DNA of 64,000 nt from Microbacterium sp. AK009 (GTDB lineage Bacteria > Actinomycetota > Actinomycetes > Actinomycetales > Microbacteriaceae). Shown piece after piece: positions 6,678 through 14,913 of this stretch. The stretch lies in the NCBI RefSeq assembly GCF_013410955.1, contig NZ_JACCCG010000008.1, forward strand, positions 1 to 64,000, in the 5' to 3' direction. The notes beneath the pieces were generated by a model, which worked only from the letters and a program-made list of their open reading frames with translations, ran no database searches and was not told the DNA's origin. Each line of letters begins with the position of its first letter. Position 1 is the first letter of the stretch. Position numbers and translations under genes: made by a program.

Positions 6678-7696
6678 TGCGGACGGGGTTGTCGCATCGT
6701 CGGGTGATCGTCGTCGGCGCCGGGCAGGCCGGTCTCGCGGTCGCTGTGGCGCTGAGCGCTGTAGGTCTTCGACCGCAACAGGATTTCGTGGTGATCGACG
6801 CGGCCCCGCCTGGGCACCGTTCCTGGGCGTCGCGGTGGCATTCGATGAAGCTGCTCAGCGACGCCCGCCACAGCGCGCTGCCTTCCCGACGGCTGCTGGG
6901 TGATCAACACCGGCATCCGCGCGCGGATGAGATGGCTGACTATCTCACTTTCGTAGAAGCAGGCTTTGGTGTGGAGACGGTCTGGGGCGTCCGCGCGACC
7001 AGGGTGGAGCATCGGGGAGATGGCTCGACATTGTTGTTGTCGACGACAGCGGGTGAGGTGCAGACCCGCAACGTGGTCTGCGCGACCGGTGCGCACACTC
7101 ACCCCCGGGTTCCCGATTGGGCGAGCGGGCTGACGGTGCCAGGGGTAGTGATGCACAGCAGCGAGTACTTGTACCCAAAAGAGATCCCCGCTGGCGACGT
7201 GCTGATCGTCGGCGGCGGAAACAGCGGTGTGCAGCTGGCCCGCGAATTATCTGCCTCGCACACCGTCACGCTGTCCGTGCGCACTCCGCGGCAGCATCGG
7301 CCTGAGAGAAGCTACCCCGCCGCAGCAGGTGAAAGCGTGTCGCTGTTGTCGCGGAAGAGGCGACCCGAGCCTGTCTTTGGCGACAGCTACGAGCGGCTTC
7401 GCCGTGCGGGCGTTACGATCACCCCCGCAGTGGAAGCCGCTAGCGGCGCGGTAGTGACCTTCGCCGACAGCACCCACTTCTCCCCCCGATCGGTGATTCT
7501 CGCAACCGGCTACGACCCTGGTGATCGTTGGCTGCCGCAACCGCCCAGTTCTCCTCGGCCTCGGCGCACCATGACCGGTCTTCCCGGGTTGTTCGTGGCG
7601 GGGATGCCGCAGTACGGCGGTCGCGGGTCCGACACCGTGGCAGGGGTTCGGAGAGACGCGACGACGATCGCCCAGCACATCATCAACCGGCCCTGA
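6677..7696 (+). CDS. FAD/NAD(P)-dependent oxidoreductase (flavin monooxygenase-like)
   Basis: A 339-residue soluble flavoprotein. Dinucleotide motif VIVVGAGQAGLA is at residues 9-20 and a second Rossmann motif VLIVGGGNSGVQLA near 175. ATG-type segments (VVCATGAHTHPR, VILATGYDPG) and the C-terminal GLFVAGMPQYGGRG close the FAD site. It resembles putative flavin-containing monooxygenases or CzcO-like oxidoreductases found next to metal genes. The substrate is unknown. The start overlaps the thiol oxidoreductase stop (TGATG), indicating co-translation. Confidence 0.8.
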   Translation: MRTGLSHRRVIVVGAGQAGLAVAVALSAVGLRPQQDFVVIDAAPPGHRSWASRWHSMKLLSDARHSALPSRRLLGDQHRHPRADEMADYLTFVEAGFGVETVWGVRATRVEHRGDGSTLLLSTTAGEVQTRNVVCATGAHTHPRVPDWASGLTVPGVVMHSSEYLYPKEIPAGDVLIVGGGNSGVQLARELSASHTVTLSVRTPRQHRPERSYPAAAGESVSLLSRKRRPEPVFGDSYERLRRAGVTITPAVEAASGAVVTFADSTHFSPRSVILATGYDPGDRWLPQPPSSPRPRRTMTGLPGLFVAGMPQYGGRGSDTVAGVRRDATTIAQHIINRP

Positions 7697-7709
7697 AAGG
7701 ACCGAGACC

Positions 7710-8444
7710 ATGACCTCTATACCCGTTGCCGTCCGCGCATCCCGGCGCCGATCACCTACCCCCGGGGTCCGTCGACGCTCCGTTCTGCCCGGGCTGGCGG
7801 CGCTGCTGCTGACCGCCGGTCTGCTGTTCGCCGTTGCAGCTCCCGCGGCCGCGCACGATGAGATCGTCTCGTCCTCCCCGGAACCCGGTTCCACGATCAC
7901 CGTGGTCCCGGAGGAGATCTCGCTGACCTTCAGCGGGGAGATTCTCACCGATTTCAGCGCGGTGATCATCGAGGTCGTCGCGGCAGACGGGCAGAACCTC
8001 GCGTCCGGAGACCCCATCATTGACGGGACCACCGTCACCCAGGCTGTGCGGCCGGGTCAGACTGGGGTCTTCACGGTGCGGTGGCGGGTCGTCTCCAGCG
8101 ACGGGCACCCGATCAGCAATGAGTACCAGTACACCGTCGAAGCCGTCGCGGTGCCCACCAGTACCCCCATCTCCGAAGCGACCGAGCAACAGACACCCGA
8201 ACCGTCTGCGACGACCCCGGCCGCGACCTCCGCAGAGGTTCACAACGGCCCCTCCGGAGGGGGGGAGCTTCTACCCGTCTTCGCGGTCGTGAGCGGTGTA
8301 ATCGTTGTCGGCGGCGCTCTGATTGTCGTACTCATGGTGGCTCGAGAGCGCCGCCGACGCGACAGAGCAGCCGCAGCTGCTTCGTCCGGTCAAGGCGGCG
8401 AAGTGGGCGACACGGGGAAGGACGCTCTGGCCGATGAATCGTGA
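7710..8444 (+). CDS. CopC-domain periplasmic copper-binding protein
   Basis: A 244-residue protein with a Sec signal (basic start, hydrophobic 25-47, AAPAAAHDE). The CopC domain starts at the mature N-terminus: AHDEIVSSSPEPGS, the VVPEEISLTFSGEI strand and VSSDGHPISNEYQYTV. The N-terminal His and the Asp/His of DGHP fit the Cu(II) site. A Thr/Pro linker leads to a TM helix (about 190-215) and a basic cytoplasmic tail, as in actinobacterial CopC-TM proteins. CopD activity is provided separately at 19.9 kb. lspA starts within its last 11 bases. Confidence 0.9.
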   Translation: MTSIPVAVRASRRRSPTPGVRRRSVLPGLAALLLTAGLLFAVAAPAAAHDEIVSSSPEPGSTITVVPEEISLTFSGEILTDFSAVIIEVVAADGQNLASGDPIIDGTTVTQAVRPGQTGVFTVRWRVVSSDGHPISNEYQYTVEAVAVPTSTPISEATEQQTPEPSATTPAATSAEVHNGPSGGGELLPVFAVVSGVIVVGGALIVVLMVARERRRRDRAAAAASSGQGGEVGDTGKDALADES

Positions 8445-8982
8445 GCAGTCTCGACAATTTGCGATCGCGTGCTCAGCGGCCGGTGTGGTGGTTCTGGTTG
8501 ATCAGGCGTCAAAAGCGGCCGCGCTCAGCGGGTTGAGCCTGGACGAGCGGGTCCCGCTGCTGGGAGATCTGCTCGGGCTGCAGCTCGCGTTCAACCCGGG
8601 CGCAATCTTCTCTCTCGGCGCCGAATTCACGGGGGTACGCACTCTCCTCGGCGTGGGCGCCGTAGTGGTGCTGATCGTCGCTGCGGCGCGGGCACGGACG
8701 GGATGGGGGGCGGTGGGAATAGGGCTGATCCTGGGTGGCGCGATCGGAAACCTGATCGACCGGCTGTTCTCCCCGCCCGGGTTCGGGGTCGGGCACGTCA
8801 CCGACTTCCTCGCCTACGGAAACCTCTTCATCGGCAACCTTGCCTATGTTGCCCTCGGTGCTGGCGTGATCGCCCTCTCCCTCAGCTTTTGGAGCCGACA
8901 CCGCGGACCCCGAGCGAAAGCGCCAGAGCAGGAAAGGGCACCCCAGGGGCCGGCGCCGGAGGCAAAGGTGAGCGGGTCATGA
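8434..8982 (+). CDS. lspA: Signal peptidase II (lipoprotein signal peptidase), island copy
   Basis: A 182-residue, four-TM aspartic protease that cleaves lipoprotein signal peptides after diacylglyceryl transfer. VDQASKA, FNPGAIFSLG, IGNLIDRLF (catalytic Asp near 109) and VTDFLAYGN (catalytic Asp near 122) are visible. ATG 8434 overlaps copC by 11 bp. It is one of two LspA genes here (the other is at 28.8 kb). The hydrophilic Ala/Pro-rich C-terminal tail is unusual. Lipoproteins in this region include the TlpA-like protein at 9311 and those at 36694 and 37371. Confidence 0.92.
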   Translation: MNREQSRQFAIACSAAGVVVLVDQASKAAALSGLSLDERVPLLGDLLGLQLAFNPGAIFSLGAEFTGVRTLLGVGAVVVLIVAAARARTGWGAVGIGLILGGAIGNLIDRLFSPPGFGVGHVTDFLAYGNLFIGNLAYVALGAGVIALSLSFWSRHRGPRAKAPEQERAPQGPAPEAKVSGS

Positions 8983-9314
8983 TGGCACAGCAGCGCACCC
9001 CGTCCGTCTATCAGCGCAACGCGTTCGCACCGGGGCTGATCGCCGCGGCGGTGTTGTTCCTTGCACCGGCCTTGATAGGCGGGGACTGGTTCACGGTGGT
9101 GCTATTCGTCGCCGCGATCCTGGCGGTCATCGTGGGGTGGTTCGCGATCCAGGCGCGGCAGTGGTGGTGGGTGCCGGTGTTCGCAGTGATCGTGGTGATC
9201 TGGAACCCCGTATTCCCGTTCCCGTTCAACGGGCCGGTGTGGACCGCCGCGCAACTGGTCGCCGCAATCGTGTTCCTGATGGCCGGTGCACTGATCAAGG
9301 TCAAGCGACCATGA
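8979..9314 (+). CDS. Small polytopic membrane protein (DUF6804-like)
   Basis: 111 residues with ATG 8979 overlapping the lspA stop. Four hydrophobic helices are predicted (about 17-30, 34-50, 56-72, 80-100), with aromatic loops such as RQWWWVPV and NPVFPFPFNGP. It resembles the small DUF6804 membrane family in my recollection; function unknown. The lspA/this gene/tlpA overlaps imply a fixed stoichiometric unit. Confidence 0.6.
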   Translation: MMAQQRTPSVYQRNAFAPGLIAAAVLFLAPALIGGDWFTVVLFVAAILAVIVGWFAIQARQWWWVPVFAVIVVIWNPVFPFPFNGPVWTAAQLVAAIVFLMAGALIKVKRP

Positions 9315-9913
9315 ACCACCGCGCTCTGACTGCACCCGCCTCGGTCCTACTTGTTGCCGTGCTGCTTGCCGGATGCGGATCTAGCGACTCGCTCGCGCAG
9401 CAATACCGGAACGGAAACGAGAAGGGCTTTATCGCCGGCGATTTTCAGGTCATAGAGATCCCGCAGACCGAACGAGGAGAACCGGTCGAGTTCGAGGGCG
9501 TCACCGAGACCGGGGAGACGGTGTCTAGTGACGACTACCGGGGCGGGGTGCTGGTGGTGAACTTCTGGTATGCCGCCTGCGGGCCGTGCATCGTCGAGGC
9601 GCCTCTGCTAGAGGAGGTCTGGCAGAAGTACCAGGAGCAGGGTGTCGCGTTCCTCGGGGTCAACACCTACGACCAGCCCGCGACCGCGTTGTCTTTCGCC
9701 CGCGACAACAACGTCACCTACCCGAGCGTGATCGACGTGAATGACGGGCGGGTGAAACTCGCCTTCGCGCAGGTCACCCCGATCCAGGCCACCCCCACCA
9801 CCTTGGTGGTCGACCAGGAGGGGCGGGTCGCGGCGCGGATCATCGGCCAGTTGGCCAGCGAGTCGATCCTGTCCACTCTGGTCGCCGACACCCTCGCCGA
9901 GGACAGCTCGTGA
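9311..9913 (+). CDS. TlpA/ResA-like thioredoxin lipoprotein
   Basis: A 200-residue lipoprotein: signal with lipobox LLAGCG (Cys near 22), then a thioredoxin-fold TlpA-like domain with NFWYAACGPCIVEAP (CGPC near 98-101) and the cis-Pro region QATPTTLVVD. ResA/CcmG-type proteins keep apocytochrome Cys reduced or act as periplasmic thiol reductants fed by CcdA, which is the next gene (GTGA overlap). It probably needs LspA, and Lnt for full acylation, both in the same run. Confidence 0.9.
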   Translation: MNHRALTAPASVLLVAVLLAGCGSSDSLAQQYRNGNEKGFIAGDFQVIEIPQTERGEPVEFEGVTETGETVSSDDYRGGVLVVNFWYAACGPCIVEAPLLEEVWQKYQEQGVAFLGVNTYDQPATALSFARDNNVTYPSVIDVNDGRVKLAFAQVTPIQATPTTLVVDQEGRVAARIIGQLASESILSTLVADTLAEDSS

Positions 9914-10677
9914 CCCCGGGTCAGGTGATCGTCGACGGGGCGCTGTGGGTCGCGATCCCGGTCGCGATCCTCGCCGGGCTGGTTTCCTTCTTGTCCCCGT
10001 GCGTTCTCCCGCTCGTGCCCGGTTACCTCGGCTACCTCGGCAGCACCACCACCACGACAACATCCCCCACTGTGAACGGCGGGCGCACCGAGACAGTGGA
10101 GCGCGCCCGGCTGCTGCTGGGCGTGACACTATTCATCGCCGGGTTCACGGTCGTCTTCGTCGCCGTAACGATCCTCGGCGGCACCTTCGGATACCTGCTG
10201 CTGCAGTACGCGGGCATCCTCACCCGTGTGTTCGGCGTCGTCATCATCACCCTGGGTCTGGTGTTCCTCGGCTTCTTCGGCATTGCGCAGCGGGCCCTCC
10301 GACCCCAGGCGCAGGGCAGGGCCGGGCTGATCGGGGCGCCGCTCCTCGGGTTCGCGCTCGGCGTCGGCTGGACGCCCTGCATCGGCCCAACACTCGCAGC
10401 GATCATCTCGATGTCGTGGAACCTCGGTGACCCCGCCCGCGCTGGCCTGCTCGGGCTGGCGTACTCGCTAGGCCTCGGCATCCCGTTCCTGATCCTCGCG
10501 GCGGGGTGGGGCTGGGCGTCCCGATCGGTCACGTTCCTGCGCCGCCACATCCGGGCACTGAACATCATCGGCGGGGCCATGCTCATCGCCCTCGGCCTGC
10601 TGATGGTCACGGGACTGTGGACGGCGCTGATGTCGCAGCTGCAACAGGTGGTGATCAATGTCCCCCTCCCGCTCTAA
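9910..10677 (+). CDS. ccdA: CcdA-type transmembrane electron carrier
   Basis: A 255-residue integral membrane protein with six predicted TM helices. Cysteines lie in TM1 (LVSFLSPCVLPLVPGYLGYL) and TM4 (GVGWTPCIGPTLAA), the pair that shuttles electrons from cytoplasmic thioredoxin to extracytoplasmic ResA/TlpA. The Thr-rich loop TTTTTT is near 46-51. GTG 9910 overlaps the tlpA-like stop; resB begins 20 bp inside this gene. Confidence 0.92.
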   Translation: MTPGQVIVDGALWVAIPVAILAGLVSFLSPCVLPLVPGYLGYLGSTTTTTTSPTVNGGRTETVERARLLLGVTLFIAGFTVVFVAVTILGGTFGYLLLQYAGILTRVFGVVIITLGLVFLGFFGIAQRALRPQAQGRAGLIGAPLLGFALGVGWTPCIGPTLAAIISMSWNLGDPARAGLLGLAYSLGLGIPFLILAAGWGWASRSVTFLRRHIRALNIIGGAMLIALGLLMVTGLWTALMSQLQQVVINVPLPL

Positions 10678-12352
10678 CACGGGCACGGACGTGACGGCCG
10701 ATCCGCTGCGCCCGGGCGATCACGCCGACACCGACGTCGATGCCGCAACCGAGATCACCCAGCCGACGCTCGGCATCACGGGCTGGCTGCGGTGGGCGTG
10801 GCGGCAACTGACCAGCATGCGCACCGCGCTGGTGCTGCTGCTGTTCCTCGCCATCGCCGCCGTGCCCGGGTCGCTGTTCCCGCAACGCAGCGCCGACCCC
10901 AACGGCGTCATCCAGTGGGAGCGAAACAACCCCGATGTCTTCCCGCTGGCGGACGCGGTTGGGCTGTTCGACGTGTACCTGTCGCCGTGGTTCTCCGCGA
11001 TTTACCTGCTGCTGTTCACTTCCCTGATCGGTTGCGTGATTCCACGCGCCAAGCATCATTACAAGGCGCTGCGCACTCGCCCGCCGCGCACCCCGGCGCG
11101 GCTATCACGCCTGTCCGAGTACCGAGAGGTCACCATCCCGGTAGGGGACGCGCAGCCCGACGTCGCCGCGCACGCGGTTGACGTCGCGGCAGAGCAGCTG
11201 CGTAAGTCCGGGTACCGGGTGGAACGCTACGACGCCCGCGGCGCCGCGTCGGTGTCTGCCGAGCGCGGATACCTGCGGGAAACCGGCAACCTCATCTTCC
11301 ACGTCGCCCTCGTCGGGGTGCTGGTCTCGGTGGGAATCGGCGGGTCGTTCGCGTACACGGGGCAACGAGTGGTGGTGGAAGGCACCACGTTCGTGAACGC
11401 GCTCAGCGACTACTCCTCGTTCAACCCCGGCCGGTTCGTCGACGGCACAGGTCTTGCCCCCTACTCGCTCACCCTCGATGACTTCCAGGTCTCCTACCGG
11501 CTCCCTGGCACCCCGGGCGCAGGCCAGGCCGGCGACTTTTCCGCGGACGTCACCATCCGCCAGCCTGGGCAGGATGACCGGCCGCAGAACGTGATCGTGA
11601 ATTACCCGATCACCGTCGAGGGTGACCGGATCTACCTGCTCGGCAACGGCTACGCCCCCACCCTCACGATCCGCGACGCCGCCGGCGAGGTGGTGTACAG
11701 CGAGTCGCAGCCGTTCCTGCCGCAGGACGGCAACATGACCTCGCTAGGGATCATCAAGATCCCGGATGGGCTACCCGAACAGGTCGGGTTGGTCGGGTTC
11801 TTCTACCCCACCCAGGGCGTCTTGCCCTCCGGCGCGTTTACCTCGATCTACCCCGACGTCATCAATCCCGTGATGACGCTCAATGTGTTCAGTGGTGATC
11901 TGGGCATCGACGACGGCACTCCGAGATCGGTGTACACGCTCGAAGTGGACGGGCTGACCCAGCACACCGGCGGCGACACCGCGGTCGATTCGCTCGAGCT
12001 CACTCCCGGCGCCACAGTGGACCTGCCGAACGGGTGGGGCACGATTACGTGGGAGGAGGTCACGGCGGAGGAGCCGGTGAAGCGGTTCGCGTCGTTGCAG
12101 ATCCAACGGGACCCCAGCAGCGGCTGGGTGCTCGCGTTCTCGGTCCTTGCCACCCTGGGCCTGTTCGCCGGCCTGTTCGTGCCCCGCCGGCGGCTCTGGG
12201 TGAAAGCGCACACCACCCCGGGTGGCGTGCACGTCGAATACGCGGGGCTGGCCCGCGGCGAAGACCCTGCGTTGGCACGCGCCGTCGACGAGTTCGCGGC
12301 CCGCCACGCGCAGATCCTCGGCGTCGAGCCGCCGGCGAAGGGTACGCCGTGA
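10658..12352 (+). CDS. resB: ResB-like cytochrome c biogenesis protein
   Basis: A 564-residue protein with TM helices near 55-75, 105-125 and 200-220, a large extracytoplasmic domain (about 225-495) and a final TM near 500-520. RTALVLLLFLAIAAVPGSLFPQ is the conserved ResB N-terminal region (split from the longer TM1). With CcsA (17297) it forms the System II heme exporter/ligase. It overlaps ccdA by 20 bp and ctaG by GTGA. No cytochrome c apoprotein is encoded nearby, so its client is unclear. Confidence 0.9.
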   Translation: MSPSRSNTGTDVTADPLRPGDHADTDVDAATEITQPTLGITGWLRWAWRQLTSMRTALVLLLFLAIAAVPGSLFPQRSADPNGVIQWERNNPDVFPLADAVGLFDVYLSPWFSAIYLLLFTSLIGCVIPRAKHHYKALRTRPPRTPARLSRLSEYREVTIPVGDAQPDVAAHAVDVAAEQLRKSGYRVERYDARGAASVSAERGYLRETGNLIFHVALVGVLVSVGIGGSFAYTGQRVVVEGTTFVNALSDYSSFNPGRFVDGTGLAPYSLTLDDFQVSYRLPGTPGAGQAGDFSADVTIRQPGQDDRPQNVIVNYPITVEGDRIYLLGNGYAPTLTIRDAAGEVVYSESQPFLPQDGNMTSLGIIKIPDGLPEQVGLVGFFYPTQGVLPSGAFTSIYPDVINPVMTLNVFSGDLGIDDGTPRSVYTLEVDGLTQHTGGDTAVDSLELTPGATVDLPNGWGTITWEEVTAEEPVKRFASLQIQRDPSSGWVLAFSVLATLGLFAGLFVPRRRLWVKAHTTPGGVHVEYAGLARGEDPALARAVDEFAARHAQILGVEPPAKGTP

Positions 12353-13290
12353 CGACCGTGTGGATTCCGGACGCCCCGCCGACCCTTGGCGGGTTCCTCA
12401 CCCCGGCCCCACTTCCGGCCCCGGTGTTGCCGATCCTCGCGGGGCTGCTCGCGGTCGCCTACCTGGCCGGCGCGATCCGCATGTGGGCGCGCGGCCGGGG
12501 CTGGCCGGTGTGGCGGACGATCAGCTTCCTGCTCGGCTGCGTCGCCCTCGCCGCCGTGACTGGGCTGGCGGTGGAGAACTATGGGTATGCCCTGTTCTCG
12601 GTGTTCATGTTCCAGCAGCTCACCTTGATGATGGCGATCCCTCCGCTGCTGGTTCTCGGCTCTCCCGGCACCCTGCTGCTGCGCGCTACTCCGCACCACG
12701 GCCCCGGTCTCCTGGTGCTCCGTGCCGCCAGCCACGGGCTGCGCAGTCGCACCGCGCGGTGGTTGCTCAGCCCGTGGCTGGCGGTGCCGCTGTACCTGGC
12801 CGCGTTCTATGGTCTGTACCTGGCGAACTTCGCCGACCCGATCCTGTCCACTATCACCGGGCACACCCTCCTCGAGGTCGGGTTCCTGGTCGCGGGGATG
12901 CTGTTCACCATCCCGATCCTGTCGTCTGACCCGCTGCCGGTGCGGATGAGTCACGGCGGCCGCGCCCTGGACGTGTTCGCCGAAGCCGCCCTGCACGCGT
13001 TCTTCGGCGTCTTCCTGATGATGGCCACCACCACCCTCATCGATGGGTTCGCCGGCCCGACGAGCGCGCTGGGCATCGACCCAATCGAAGACCAGGGCCT
13101 CGCCGGTGGGCTGGCCTGGTCCTACGGCGAGGCCCCCACCTTGCTGATGCTCATCTACGTCATGCACCGCTGGTTCCGCGACGACACCGCCCAGGCGGTC
13201 GCCGCCGACCGTCGCGCCGACGTCCACGGCGATCCCGAGCTCGACGCCTACAACGACTACCTCGCCCGCCTCCACCAGAAAGACACCTGA
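12349..13290 (+). CDS. CtaG-family membrane protein (cytochrome oxidase assembly factor-like)
   Basis: A 313-residue polytopic protein (about seven TM) of the caa3_CtaG family. FQQLTLMMAIPPLLVLGSP, ALHAFFGVFLMMATTT and EDQGLAGGLAWSYGEAPTLL are family blocks; conserved His/Met residues may bind copper. The C-terminal tail PELDAYNDYLARLHQKD matches the tail of the CopD-CtaG fusion at 19.9 kb. GTG 12349 overlaps the resB stop; the frame extends upstream only as a shadow of resB. A copper-delivery role is inferred from the family. Confidence 0.88.
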   Translation: MTTVWIPDAPPTLGGFLTPAPLPAPVLPILAGLLAVAYLAGAIRMWARGRGWPVWRTISFLLGCVALAAVTGLAVENYGYALFSVFMFQQLTLMMAIPPLLVLGSPGTLLLRATPHHGPGLLVLRAASHGLRSRTARWLLSPWLAVPLYLAAFYGLYLANFADPILSTITGHTLLEVGFLVAGMLFTIPILSSDPLPVRMSHGGRALDVFAEAALHAFFGVFLMMATTTLIDGFAGPTSALGIDPIEDQGLAGGLAWSYGEAPTLLMLIYVMHRWFRDDTAQAVAADRRADVHGDPELDAYNDYLARLHQKDT

Positions 13291-13293
13291 ACC

Positions 13294-14913
13294 ATGCGCA
13301 CGACCCTGCCCACCCCTGCGTCGGCCGCCGCGCCGGAGCTGGAGGCGCCGCGCCGCACCGTTGCGGCGTGGTCGCTGCCGGTGTGGGCGGCGGTGCTGGC
13401 ATCCGGGGCCGCCGGCCTGCTGCTGGATCTCGCCTCCGCGCCGGTGGGGTGGTGGCCGTTGACGTTCGTGAGCGTCACGGTCGCCCTAGTGGCGCTGATC
13501 GGCCGCAGCACCGGCGGAGCGTTGCTGGTCGGCACGGTCTTCGGCGCCGTGTTCTACATGACACATCTGGTGTGGGTGGGGGAGTTCCTCGGCCCGGTGC
13601 CGTGGCTTGCCCTCGCCGGGCTGGAAGCGGTCCTGTTCGGCGCCGGTGCGGTGCCGATCACCCTCGCCTACCGGTGGACCGCCCGATATCCGGCCCGCGG
13701 GGCCGTGCAGCTGCTCGTGGTGCCGCCGCTGATCGCGGTTCTGTGGACAGCCCGGGAGGTGGTGATGGGCGCGTGGCCGTATTCCGGATTCCCGTGGGCG
13801 CGCCTCGGCATGACCCAGGTGGGCGGGCCACTCGCGGAGGTCGCGTCGTGGACCAGCGTGAACGGCCTCTCCTTGCTGATTGTCGTGGTGTGCGCCTCTG
13901 TGGTGCAGTGGGTCCGCGCTGGCGGCCTCCGGTTCATGCTGGGGCTGCACCCTGCCGTGAGCGTCGCTGTTCTCCTGGTCGTGACACCGCAGTTCCCCAC
14001 CGCGCCGGCCGGGGAGTTCCGCGTGGGATGGGTGCAGGGAAACGGCCCGACCGGGTACTTCGACGACAAGGCGCCTGGCGACGTCCTGGCCGCGCAGACC
14101 GCCGCCACTGTGCCGCTGTACGGGCAGCCGATGGATCTGCTGGCCTGGCCGGAGGGCGGCGTCGACGCCGACCCGCTCAGTGATCCCGCCGCCGCCGAGG
14201 CGTTGAACCGGGTCGTGCGCTCGGCCGAGGCCCCGCTACTGATGAACGCCGCCACCACCCGCGGCGACGATGTCTTCAACACCTCCCTGCTGTGGACTGC
14301 GGATCCCACGGACCGGCAGTGGCACGACAAGGTCAATCCGGTCCCGTTCGGGGAGTACGTGCCCGACCGGTGGTTCTACGAGCTGATCGTCCCCGACTTG
14401 GTGGGACTGATCCAGCGGGAGTACACCCCAGGCACCAATTCGCCGATTGTGCGGGTCGGCGATGTCGGGGTGGGGTTGGCGATCTGCTTCGACGTGATCT
14501 ACGACGCTGTGATCTGGGAGGGCGCCCGCGCCGGCGCGGAGGTGTTCGTGTTCCAGACCAACAACGCCGACTTCCGTGGCACCGACGAGAATCTGCAGCA
14601 GCTCGCGTTCGCCCGGATGCGCGCCATCGAAACCGCTCGCGCCGTGGTCAACGTCTCGACGGTGGGCACCAGTCAGGTGATCGCCCCTGACGGCACCACC
14701 CTCGACAGTATCGGCGTCGACACCGCAGGCGCTTCGATCGGCGCCGTCCCACTGCGCACCGGACTCACCCCCGCGGTGATCCTCGGTCCCTGGCTCACGG
14801 CTCTCATCATCCTCGCCGCCGTCGGCGCTCTCACAGCGGCGGGGGTCTCCCACCGTGCTCGCACGTGTGCGGACGGCGCAGATCGTTCGACTAATCCGGG
14901 GAGGCAGTCATGA
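13294..14913 (+). CDS. lnt: Apolipoprotein N-acyltransferase
   Basis: A 539-residue membrane enzyme: six N-terminal TM helices (about 25-215), an extracytoplasmic nitrilase-fold domain and a final TM (about 495-520). Catalytic residues are visible: Glu in LAWPEGGVD (near 285), Lys in HDKVNPVPFGEYVP (near 346) and Cys in LAICFDVIYD (near 397). It transfers the third acyl chain to lipoproteins. It starts 3 bp after ctaG and overlaps the next gene by ATGA. Paired with lspA, it suggests the island matures its own lipoproteins. Confidence 0.92.
   Translation: MRTTLPTPASAAAPELEAPRRTVAAWSLPVWAAVLASGAAGLLLDLASAPVGWWPLTFVSVTVALVALIGRSTGGALLVGTVFGAVFYMTHLVWVGEFLGPVPWLALAGLEAVLFGAGAVPITLAYRWTARYPARGAVQLLVVPPLIAVLWTAREVVMGAWPYSGFPWARLGMTQVGGPLAEVASWTSVNGLSLLIVVVCASVVQWVRAGGLRFMLGLHPAVSVAVLLVVTPQFPTAPAGEFRVGWVQGNGPTGYFDDKAPGDVLAAQTAATVPLYGQPMDLLAWPEGGVDADPLSDPAAAEALNRVVRSAEAPLLMNAATTRGDDVFNTSLLWTADPTDRQWHDKVNPVPFGEYVPDRWFYELIVPDLVGLIQREYTPGTNSPIVRVGDVGVGLAICFDVIYDAVIWEGARAGAEVFVFQTNNADFRGTDENLQQLAFARMRAIETARAVVNVSTVGTSQVIAPDGTTLDSIGVDTAGASIGAVPLRTGLTPAVILGPWLTALIILAAVGALTAAGVSHRARTCADGADRSTNPGRQS

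Noticed and set aside
11848..13275. 475-codon minus-strand ORF
   Set aside because: Antisense to resB and ctaG; shadow composition.
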